Source: Lonsdalea quercina subsp. quercina
GTDB taxonomy: Bacteria > Pseudomonadota > Gammaproteobacteria > Enterobacterales > Enterobacteriaceae
Assembly: GCF_000688655.1 (NCBI RefSeq)
Contig: NZ_JIBO01000003.1
Span: forward strand, 34,000 to 41,040
DNA length: 7,041 nt
Reading direction: 5' to 3'
A model generated the notes under the pieces. It made no database searches, was not told the DNA's origin, and saw nothing but the letters and a program-made list of their open reading frames with translations. Positions 1 to 5,357 of the stretch are shown piece after piece; position 1 is the stretch's first letter; each line of letters begins with the position of its first letter. The translations under genes were made by a program, and so were the position numbers.

Positions 1-171
1 CGAAAAGGTGTGCAGGAGTGAGACCGTGTGCGGCAGCGCGGCGACCTGTTCGATACCGAACAGTTTGCTGAACACGCGGGCTTCGCTGCGGCTGCCGCCG
101 GCCGCTTGAATGACATCGACCGCGTCGACGCGCTCCGTGGGAATGTCGTCCACCATGCGGGTTAGTCGCAT
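1..171 (-). CDS. KAS III-like condensing enzyme, N-terminal fragment (KAS2)
   Basis: Only the first 57 codons lie in the window; the gene runs off the left edge. The start at 171 gives MRLTRMVDDIP, and the complete KAS III-like gene at 3285-2344 also begins MRLT. The two align through the first 55 or so residues: SRSEARVFSKLFGIEQV here against TRIETRMFERFYGLRQF there, matching the N-terminal helix region of KAS III-like proteins. A GGAG ribosome binding site (180-183) sits 8 bases before the ATG. The start overlaps the stop of the preceding gene in ATGCGACTAA, so translational coupling is likely. An in-frame ATG at 156 is possible but has less support. The active-site Cys, His and Asn regions are outside the window, so catalytic competence cannot be judged. 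By position it should be the KAS subunit of the second module, partnered with the 286-aa protein upstream. The family call rests on paralogy with KAS1. Confidence 0.78.
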   Translation of the reverse strand, partial: MRLTRMVDDIPTERVDAVDVIQAAGGSRSEARVFSKLFGIEQVAALPHTVSLLHTFS

Positions 172-1022
172 GCTTGATTCTCCGTGCCCTGAAAGGCCAG
201 TGCGGTGATCGTCGTCTCTTCCTGTAACAGCAGCAGATGGTCGTAGCGCGTGTCGCTTTGCTCCAAGGCCGCAAATAGCGAGGTGCATAACAGGCGATCA
301 TCCGCAGGAATAGGGTGTCCGTGCGCGGGCAGCGAGGACAGCAAGGTGGGACTGGCAACGAGGCGGTAGCGATCCGTCAGCCCAAAATGCTGTTTTAACC
401 CTTCGCAATGCGCCGCCAGCCCTAACGCATCCCGCTCGCGGCGTTGGTAGCCCAGATAGCGCCAGCCTTCGCTGCTCCGATTCACGGCGACGATGCAGGC
501 GCTGTTGTGGGGCGCGAGCGCCTGCATCAGCGGGGAGCGATAGAGCAGGTGCTTTTGGTCGGCAATCAACAGCAAAGCCCGCCGGTCGCTGTGGCGAAGG
601 TAGCGGTGCAGCGCGTCGAAAGCGAAAAGCGGGGCGGACAGCCCGCGGTCGCTGATGGCCAGCGCAAAACTCTGTTCGCTGAGATTCAGCTGGTGGACAA
701 CGTGATTAACGACGGACGTCCCCAGGTGCAGGTCTGGCGTCCAGTGCGCCATCATCACCACGTCGATATCCTGACAATCGGCGCGTGCCTGAAGCGACGG
801 CAACAGCGAGTCCATCATGCGCACGAACGGCGCTTTGTCCTCGGCGGATATACACTCGACGACACGGCTTTGCGCGGGATCCCACGGCAGGCCGTTCGAC
901 TGAAAAAACGCCGCGATATAACCTTCCCAGTGGTCGACTTCATCGAGCCAGACCGGGTTAAACGGTTCAAGCTCGCCAAACGTCTTCCAGAGGATGTCGC
1001 GGGGATGCAGGCTAAGGCTCAT
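162..1022 (-). CDS. Cys-less KAS III-like (thiolase-fold) protein, PqsB-like partner (X2)
   Basis: A 286-aa protein with the rhythm of a KAS III/thiolase fold: a strand and turn DIDVVMMAHW (residues 85-94), the segment that normally carries the nucleophilic Cys (AISDRGLSAPLFAFDAL, about 122-138), a strand RALLLIADQ (148-156), then SACIVAV (174-180), where KAS III has its GAaA-vvl strand. The nucleophile position holds Arg/Gly/Leu rather than Cys, and no HxxN-type His loop is visible in the C-terminal half, so this is probably a non-catalytic subunit. Length and lack of Cys are close to PqsB (about 283 aa), which pairs with Cys-bearing PqsC. The ATG overlaps the dehydrogenase stop as ATGA, with AAGGAG (1028-1033) five bases upstream. 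The end overlaps the start of the next KAS III-like gene. I infer that it forms a heterodimer with that gene's product. The fold call is by eye; coding status is near certain. Confidence 0.75.
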   Translation of the reverse strand: MSLSLHPRDILWKTFGELEPFNPVWLDEVDHWEGYIAAFFQSNGLPWDPAQSRVVECISAEDKAPFVRMMDSLLPSLQARADCQDIDVVMMAHWTPDLHLGTSVVNHVVHQLNLSEQSFALAISDRGLSAPLFAFDALHRYLRHSDRRALLLIADQKHLLYRSPLMQALAPHNSACIVAVNRSSEGWRYLGYQRRERDALGLAAHCEGLKQHFGLTDRYRLVASPTLLSSLPAHGHPIPADDRLLCTSLFAALEQSDTRYDHLLLLQEETTITALAFQGTENQACD

Positions 1023-2131
1023 CCCTTCTCCTTATCGGCCAGGAAGCCGCACCAGCCGTTGAGCAGATGAATATTTGACGTCCCTTCCATGTATTCGAAG
1101 GCAAACGCATCGCGGTATCTTTTCATGAGACCCGGCTGATTCCCCCAATATTCCGTGGGCAGAAGATGAGGAAGCCGATGGGCGACCCGCTCGACGAACG
1201 CCGTGGCCTGCCGTTTAATCTGGCTGGTCTGCCAGACGCGCGAACGCGCCTGATGAAAGTGATCGCCCACTTCCATCAGGCGGGTATGCAGAGAGTGGTA
1301 CTGCCGCCAGAGATCTTTCTCGTGAATATCTTCCTGGGCGAGCGCCTCCAGAAAACCGCGCGCGGTCCCTAGCGCCATGGCGGCGACAAGGGGGCGATGC
1401 TTCTCGAAGACCTGCGTTAACGCGTTGATGCCCTGTCGTAATGGGCTGGCGGTTAATCCCAGTATCTGTTCAGGCTGAACGGGGAACGCGTCGAACGTGA
1501 TCCGGGACAACCCCGCGCCGGCAAGACCGTAGGCCGCGAGCGGCTCGACGGTAATCGCCTCCGGCGCTTGTTTCGGCTCCACCATGATCAGCTGCGGTCT
1601 GTCGTCGTGCCGCGCGAACGCCAGACCGATGCTGGCCATTTGCGCGCCGCCGATGAACATCTTGCTTCCCGTCAGTGTTAGCCCTTGTTCAGCGTGGTCC
1701 AGACGGGTCGTAATCGAGGCGGCATCAGAGCCGACTTCCGGTTCGCTTACGGCGAAAAAGGTCCATGTCGGCTGTGTCAGAAATCGGGAAAAAAAGTGAT
1801 CCTGTTGCGCGTCATCGCCCAGCAGCAGCATGGCCCGGCAGGCGAGAGAGGTGCCGGGCAGGGCCAGTAAACAGCTGGCGTCCGCTCGCGAAATATATTC
1901 CACGACGCGTAAATAGGTGGGGAAGTGACGCATATCAAACGGCAGTGAGGCGGCATGGTCCCGCCAGGGATTGTATTTATCGGGCAAGCCGGTATGCGAT
2001 AACGTTAATAACAGGTCATCCTTGATATGAAATACACCTTCCTCAACGTTATCTTCGATAATCAAACCCGCGGAATGAAAGGTATCCAGGCTGTTATCCA
2101 ATACGTTCAGGTTATATTCATCCTTTTTCAC
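1019..2131 (-). CDS. Acyl-CoA dehydrogenase-family flavoprotein (ACAD2), GTG start
   Basis: About 370 aa from GTG at 2131. The family shows in FFAVSEPEVGSDAAS (residues 125-139), which matches the FAD/substrate-binding signature; in GSKMFIGG, the usual GxKxFI strand; and in the C-terminal FEYMEGTSNIHLLNG, where Glu349 of MEGT aligns with the catalytic base of medium-chain acyl-CoA dehydrogenases. Expected reaction: alpha,beta-dehydrogenation of an acyl or aminoacyl thioester, on CoA or a carrier protein, using FAD in the cytoplasm. The QxxGGxGY stretch that usually precedes the catalytic Glu and contacts FAD of a neighbouring subunit is not recognisable. I chose GTG because AGAGGG lies six bases before it and it puts GLPDKYNP at residue 48, close to residue 51 in the other dehydrogenase. 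An in-frame TTG at 2188 would add 19 residues but has no ribosome binding site. The gene is coupled to the next one by ATGA. It is a diverged paralogue of the gene at 5245-4097. Confidence 0.9.
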   Translation of the reverse strand: MKKDEYNLNVLDNSLDTFHSAGLIIEDNVEEGVFHIKDDLLLTLSHTGLPDKYNPWRDHAASLPFDMRHFPTYLRVVEYISRADASCLLALPGTSLACRAMLLLGDDAQQDHFFSRFLTQPTWTFFAVSEPEVGSDAASITTRLDHAEQGLTLTGSKMFIGGAQMASIGLAFARHDDRPQLIMVEPKQAPEAITVEPLAAYGLAGAGLSRITFDAFPVQPEQILGLTASPLRQGINALTQVFEKHRPLVAAMALGTARGFLEALAQEDIHEKDLWRQYHSLHTRLMEVGDHFHQARSRVWQTSQIKRQATAFVERVAHRLPHLLPTEYWGNQPGLMKRYRDAFAFEYMEGTSNIHLLNGWCGFLADKEKG

Positions 2132-2137
2132 TACTAT

Positions 2138-2143
2138 CCCTCT
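2138..2143 (-). promoter_or_regulatory. Ribosome binding site supporting the GTG start at 2131
   Basis: On the minus strand AGAGGG is followed by six bases and then GTG AAA AAG. This is the best-placed Shine-Dalgarno for the second dehydrogenase and is the reason for preferring GTG over the upstream TTG at 2188. Confidence 0.7.
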
Positions 2144-2303
2144 GCCGATCCATGGTGCCGCGATATCTTCGTCAGGCTCACGTTGCAAGGGCGTTGGCTG
2201 ACCAGATTTACCGATCCTGGCCAGCGCATCCGTGCTCTTGACACCGTCCTGCCACTCGAATGATTGAGCGTAGCGCTATCCTGAATGCAGTCTATTCCTT
2301 GCC

Positions 2304-2321
2304 GAATCATTGAATTGATTC
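2304..2321. repeat. Short inverted repeat in the inter-module gap
   Basis: GAATCA and TGATTC form six-base arms around the spacer TTGAAT. The site is AT-rich, lies between modules and has no T-tract, so it looks more like a protein-binding operator than a transcription terminator. No known regulator motif is recognised. Confidence 0.35.
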
Positions 2322-2343
2322 AGATTGCATTTGGACGCGTTAA

Positions 2344-3285
2344 TTAAACTTCAGGAACATATTCCACAATGGCGGAGGCCGCCGTAATCCCTAAGCCAAT
2401 ACTGATTAATAAGACTTTATCGCCGGGCTTTATTTGTCTGGTTTCGATCAGGTGCTGCAAATTGATAAAAGGATCCGCGCCGAAACAGTGGCCGTACTGA
2501 GCGATGTTCTCCATGACGATTTTACCGGCAGGCAGAGACAGCGTTCTTTCGATGTCTTTCCAGGACGCCAGGTTGACGTTATGGGGCGCAATGTGCGTAA
2601 TGTCGTTCAGGCCCAGGCCGGCGTGCTCGAGGCTCTTGATGATGTGGCGGCACACAAAATCGGTGTAGCTATGTGGAAAATGCATCGGACTGGCGTCCGT
2701 AAAGTGCCCGCTGTTGATGCTGAACTGGCCATCGCGCGTCGTCGTCGTTCCGAGCAGGCGCACCGGGCCGGGACGTCGCGACACCAGCAGAACACAGGCG
2801 GCTTCGCCCATGATGGTGGTGTCGGCGATGAGCTGGACTTTGGGATGGAACGCCTTCTCCGCGATGATCACCAGGGCGTATTCATCGTCGCCAAGCCAGC
2901 TGGCAAGCTGCTCCAGCGCCACGAGTCCGGTGGCGCAATGACTCATGGTATATCCCGCATATTCGACGTGCTCACCCACTACCCGCCTGACCAGCGAGGG
3001 CAGAATAGGCGCGTCGAAGGGGGTGACGGAAGGGATGGTGTGGCAATGTACGCAGAGTTTGATGTCATCGGCCATAGCGGCGTGGCGTCCGACAATATTT
3101 TGCAACGCAGGCTCGATTAGAGCGGTCAAATTCTGGCTCTCGTCATGAGGAAATTGCCGCAATCCGTAGAACCGCTCAAACATTCTGGTTTCTATTCGCG
3201 TCAGCCCTAGCGCCCGCGCCGCTTCGTCCAGCGTCTGCATCTTCGGCGCGAAGACGATCTCCATGTCGTTAATCGTCAGACGCAT
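2344..3285 (-). CDS. KAS III-like beta-ketoacyl synthase / acyltransferase (KAS1)
   Basis: A 313-aa protein with a KAS III (FabH-like) layout. Cys117 sits in MSHCATGLVALEQL where the acyl-accepting nucleophile is expected. His235 lies in HIAPHNVN, matching the HQxN loop. The last landmark, GDKVLLISIGLGITAASAIV, matches the C-terminal glycine-rich strand. The usual Asn of the GNTSAAS loop is replaced: the equivalent reads YGHCFGADPF, with His266. A Cys-His dyad lacking the Asn is also known in PqsC, so the enzyme may transfer or condense acyl groups without the standard decarboxylating triad. The start chosen is ATG at 3285, with AGAGG seven bases upstream and the same MRLT beginning as the paralogue at 171. 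An in-frame ATG at 3384 would add 33 residues but lacks a ribosome binding site and overlaps a small ORF in another frame. The likely partner is X1 upstream. Acyl substrate unknown. Confidence 0.9.
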   Translation of the reverse strand: MRLTINDMEIVFAPKMQTLDEAARALGLTRIETRMFERFYGLRQFPHDESQNLTALIEPALQNIVGRHAAMADDIKLCVHCHTIPSVTPFDAPILPSLVRRVVGEHVEYAGYTMSHCATGLVALEQLASWLGDDEYALVIIAEKAFHPKVQLIADTTIMGEAACVLLVSRRPGPVRLLGTTTTRDGQFSINSGHFTDASPMHFPHSYTDFVCRHIIKSLEHAGLGLNDITHIAPHNVNLASWKDIERTLSLPAGKIVMENIAQYGHCFGADPFINLQHLIETRQIKPGDKVLLISIGLGITAASAIVEYVPEV

Positions 3286-3424
3286 CAGATCGCCTCTCGC
3301 CTGACAAGGGATAAAACTCGCTGTGCTCTGCGTCAGATCCGTCGCCTGCGCAGCGCGGCGGTTGGGGGCGAGGACACTCGACATCCGGCAGCAGCGCCGC
3401 TGATTTCGCGGCTTTCATCGACAT
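3269..3424 (-). CDS. Small 51-aa ORF between the Cys-less and Cys-bearing KAS-like genes
   Basis: The ORF encodes 51 residues starting MSMKAAKSAALLPDVE. GGGAG (3430-3434) lies five bases before the ATG, better than the site of the larger gene X1. It overlaps the X1 stop in ATGTCGATGA and the KAS1 start by 17 bases, so it bridges an otherwise 129-base gap between the two genes. Codons in the first half (GCC GCG, GCG GCG CTG CTG CCG GAT GTC GAG) look like those of its neighbours. Visible features: a basic N-terminus, Cys17 and Cys25 flanking a proline-rich PRPQPPR, and an acidic end SDASDD. There is no signal peptide, transmembrane segment or carrier-protein DSL motif. I do not recognise it. 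It could be a small subunit, a precursor peptide, a translation-coupling leader, or chance. The second module has no counterpart at the same place, because X2 and KAS2 overlap directly. Confidence 0.5.
   Translation of the reverse strand: MSMKAAKSAALLPDVECPRPQPPRCAGDGSDAEHSEFYPLSGERRSDASDD
3293..3297 (-). promoter_or_regulatory. Ribosome binding site supporting the start at 3285
   Basis: Minus-strand AGAGG followed by seven bases and ATG. It lies inside the end of the 51-aa small ORF, so ribosomes finishing that ORF would be placed to re-initiate on the KAS III-like gene. Confidence 0.65.
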
Positions 3425-4104
3425 ATCCGCTCCCTGATTTGTTCGACTTTCAGAGTGACAGGGGGATGTTCGCCTACGGCGTCCAGCAGGACATCGCCTT
3501 CTGCGGGCCGCGTCAGCCAGTCGGTCAGGCTCAGGCGATCCGCTTCGGGCTGCGCGGCGATATCCCAGCGCCATCCCCCTGCCTTGAGCGTCGCCGCTTC
3601 TGAAGTGAAATGCAGATACATCAGGTGGGACGACGCCTGTTCAGGGCGGGGGGTGAAACGGGTAATAGCGTCCAACACCAGCCAGCAACCGCCGTACTCC
3701 TGCGCCATGGCGGCCGCCAGCTGTATTTCAGACCATCCCGGCATCGGCTGATCCACCGCCAGTCCAAGGACTTCACTGTATTGGCCCGTCTGCCAGATAA
3801 AATTGGGCAGCATGGCGGTTTTGCACTCTTTCGCCAGACCGGTGTGCAGATACAGCAGTGAGTCCGAGTCGTGCTTCCTCAGGTTGCGTAGGGTGTTTAC
3901 GACCGTCGGGTGATGAGCGATGTGGATGTTTTCGCACGCGTAAGGGCACGCCGCAATGCGCAGGGACTGAGCCTCAATGTCCTCGGGGTGCAGCGCGTGC
4001 CAGCAACTCAGCCCAGCCAGATCGAAGTCGTTCGCCGTCCGCCACGAGATATTCAGGCGCAGCAGGCCCAGCTGGCCGATCCAGAATCGTGAAACGTCAC
4101 GCAT
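3415..4104 (-). CDS. Short Cys-less KAS-like protein, probable partner of KAS1 (X1)
   Basis: A 229-aa protein in the same slot as the 286-aa X2 of the second module, and weakly alignable to it: DSDSLLYLHTG (79-89) with DIDVVMMAHW; the active-site region GLAVDQPMPGWSEIQLAAAM (114-133) with the SDRGLSAPLFAFDAL region; then SSHLMYLHF (158-166) with SACIVAV; and GGWRWD (176-181) with EGWRYL. There is no Cys at the nucleophile position. It is about 57 residues shorter than X2, the loss being mainly in the C-terminal half, so it is at most a trimmed thiolase fold. By analogy with PqsB/PqsC I infer a structural partner for the Cys-bearing enzyme at 3285-2344. The ATG overlaps the dehydrogenase stop (ATGCGTGA), with only a weak GCGAG upstream, consistent with coupling. 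The end overlaps the 51-aa ORF. Function remains tentative; coding status is well supported by position and codon use. Confidence 0.65.
   Translation of the reverse strand: MRDVSRFWIGQLGLLRLNISWRTANDFDLAGLSCWHALHPEDIEAQSLRIAACPYACENIHIAHHPTVVNTLRNLRKHDSDSLLYLHTGLAKECKTAMLPNFIWQTGQYSEVLGLAVDQPMPGWSEIQLAAAMAQEYGGCWLVLDAITRFTPRPEQASSHLMYLHFTSEAATLKAGGWRWDIAAQPEADRLSLTDWLTRPAEGDVLLDAVGEHPPVTLKVEQIRERICR
3430..3434 (-). promoter_or_regulatory. Ribosome binding site of the 51-aa small ORF
   Basis: Minus-strand GGGAG with a five-base spacer to ATG at 3424. It is embedded in the last codons of X1 and is the main evidence that the small ORF is translated. Confidence 0.5.
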
Positions 4105-5245
4105 GAACCGGCTCGCTTTTAAATACGTGGCTGGCGTTCAGCAGGTGAATATTGCGTGTGCCTTCCGTGTATTCGAAACCGCTGATGTCGCGCCAGGCTT
4201 TGCAAAAGAACGGATCGCAGACCACCGCGGGGTCGCAGGCGTGGGCCAGCTCATTGACCAACTGCTCCGCCAGCAGGGTGGTGTCCGCCTTGGCAAGGCC
4301 GATAAGCCGGCCGATACGCTCGCCGCGATCTATGCGCTCCGCGAGGGTCAACAGGCGATAAAGTCCGGCGGACAACCGTCTGCGCATCGTCCGCAGGCGC
4401 GCGTCCTGAGCGCGCGGAAAATAGCCCGCGTCGACGACGTGATCCAACAGCGCCCGGGCGACACCCAGCGCAAGCGCGCCGACGCAGGGGCGCAGATTAT
4501 CGAACGTCGCGAGGGTGGCGGAAGAAAAGCGCTGAGCAGGGTTCAGATGTGCGCCGACCATCGCCTCCTCCGGCAGAAACATGTCATCGAAGCGCAGGTG
4601 CGAGATATTACTGCCGGGAACCCCATAAACGGGAAGACGGGTAGCCTCGAACCCATCGACCTTGCCCGGTTCAAACAGAAACATATTCAGCCCCAGAGGG
4701 CCTTCGGCCGTACGGGCGAAGACAATGCCGATGTCGGCGATAAGGCCGTTGCCGATGAAATATTTTTCACCGCTGATACGCCATCCGCCGTCCACTTTCC
4801 GCGCCTGCGTCTGAATAGCGCCCGCGTCCGATCCTCGACCCGGTTCGCTCATGGCAAAGCAGCTGCGGCTTAGTTTAGTTTTGAAGTGGGTGAAGAAGGT
4901 CTCTTGCTGGGCATTGCTGCCGATGGCCTCAATCACAAAGCCCGCCATGCCGGGTGTGGGACTGGCGAATATCAGGTTGGGATCGATATATCCCAGCGCC
5001 TCATAAAAATAACAGCGTTGAGAAACCGTCAATTCATACAAGACGTCGCCGTTTTCCAGAACCAGCGGCGTGGGATTCCACTTTTCGGGCAGCCCCAGAC
5101 GATTGAGCTGCGGCGCCAACGCATAGTCATCGGTATGCCGGTAATGGCCTGCATCGGCCTCCAACCGTCGCCCGATATCCCGGCCTGAATCGAACGTCGT
5201 CATCGCTAATACACGAAGCGCATGATGTGTTGAACTGATTTCCAT
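4097..5245 (-). CDS. Acyl-CoA dehydrogenase-family flavoprotein (ACAD1)
   Basis: 382 aa, normal length for the family. CFAMSEPGRGSDAG (129-142) is a clear acyl-CoA dehydrogenase signature, ISGEKYFIGNG (157-167) the usual following strand, and FEYTEGTRNIHLLN (357-370) carries Glu361 where the catalytic base is expected. Expected activity is FAD-dependent alpha,beta-oxidation of a thioester in the cytoplasm. With an amino-acid ligase just upstream, a carrier-bound aminoacyl thioester, as for PigA or PltE in pyrrole formation, is a reasonable alternative to a fatty acyl-CoA. The QxxGGxGY FAD-contact motif is not found before Glu361; the region reads ACDPAVVCDPFFCKAWRD. The ATG at 5245 has AGAGGA (5252-5257) six bases upstream. 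It is the first gene after a 112-base gap and overlaps X1 by eight bases. It is paralogous to the gene at 2131-1019, sharing GLPEKWNP and the NIHLLN tail. Confidence 0.93.
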   Translation of the reverse strand: MEISSTHHALRVLAMTTFDSGRDIGRRLEADAGHYRHTDDYALAPQLNRLGLPEKWNPTPLVLENGDVLYELTVSQRCYFYEALGYIDPNLIFASPTPGMAGFVIEAIGSNAQQETFFTHFKTKLSRSCFAMSEPGRGSDAGAIQTQARKVDGGWRISGEKYFIGNGLIADIGIVFARTAEGPLGLNMFLFEPGKVDGFEATRLPVYGVPGSNISHLRFDDMFLPEEAMVGAHLNPAQRFSSATLATFDNLRPCVGALALGVARALLDHVVDAGYFPRAQDARLRTMRRRLSAGLYRLLTLAERIDRGERIGRLIGLAKADTTLLAEQLVNELAHACDPAVVCDPFFCKAWRDISGFEYTEGTRNIHLLNASHVFKSEPVHA

Positions 5246-5357
5246 GACATTTCCTCTGTCTATTCAGACGGCCTGCTCATCACCCTGAGACGTGACAGAA
5301 TAGAGTGATTAATCACGTTTTTTTTTACCCGGCTTGCAATGAACGCGTGTGCTGATG
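5246..5357 (-). promoter_or_regulatory. Gap with palindrome and A/T tract upstream of ACAD1
   Basis: A 112-base spacer between the adenylating ligase and the first dehydrogenase. It contains the perfect palindrome GTGATTAATCAC (5305-5316) beside nine consecutive Ts on the plus strand (5318-5326), that is, A9 upstream of the palindrome in the direction of transcription. Such an arrangement suits an operator or curved-DNA site controlling genes from 5245 onward. I could not place a good -35/-10 pair at 17-base spacing, so a promoter here is inferred only from gap size and the palindrome. Confidence 0.35.
5305..5316. repeat. Perfect 12-bp palindrome GTGATTAATCAC
   Basis: The sequence equals its own reverse complement and lies in the non-coding gap. 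The half-site spacing fits neither CRP (TGTGA-N6-TCACA) nor FNR (TTGAT-N4-ATCAA). As a hairpin it would have only a four-base-pair stem, so DNA binding is likelier than an RNA structure. Confidence 0.55.

Larger units (their letters stand above)
2132..2343 (-). other. Intergenic gap between the two modules
   Basis: This 212-base gap, the longest in the window, separates KAS1 (stop at 2344) from ACAD2 (GTG at 2131). The part near 2260-2343 is AT-rich compared with the flanking genes and holds an inverted repeat, GAATCA-TTGAAT-TGATTC (2304-2321). Minus-strand TGCAATC (2329-2323) and TGCATTC (2289-2283) lie 40 bases apart in the same orientation. I see no convincing -35/-10 pair and no stem followed by a T-run, so neither a promoter nor a terminator is called. 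It remains the likeliest place for a second promoter or regulator site. A 58-codon ORF (2310-2134) also lies here, without a good ribosome binding site. Confidence 0.5.

Noticed and set aside
444..1070. Plus-strand ORF of 208 codons
   Set aside because: It is antisense to X2 and the end of ACAD2; its composition is rich in Arg, Gln and Val, typical of a shadow frame.
2132..2188. TTG start for ACAD2 at 2188
   Set aside because: No Shine-Dalgarno is present; GTG at 2131 has one at ideal spacing and gives the N-terminal length of the paralogue.
2434..3120. Plus-strand ORF of 228 codons
   Set aside because: It is antisense to KAS1, which has clear Cys and His motifs; no motif or ribosome binding site supports the plus-strand reading.
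3286..3384. 33-residue N-terminal extension of KAS1 from ATG 3384
   Set aside because: No ribosome binding site precedes it, the MRLT start at 3285 matches the paralogue KAS2, and the extension has no family similarity.
3425..3574. Longer 101-codon version of the small ORF
   Set aside because: The extra N-terminal part is read out of frame within X1, is very Arg-rich and has no start signal; only the internal ATG at 3424 is well placed.
3977..4873. Long plus-strand ORF of 298 codons
   Set aside because: It lies opposite ACAD1, whose family motifs are intact. Its protein has no recognisable domain and the open frame follows from GC-rich codon structure.
5305..5316. CRP or FNR binding site
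   Set aside because: The half-sites are too close: four bases between GTGA and TCAC for CRP, and two between TGAT and ATCA for FNR.
5305..5326. Plus-strand intrinsic terminator formed by the palindrome and T-tract
   Set aside because: The stem would be only four base pairs with a TTAA loop, and no plus-strand gene ends here.
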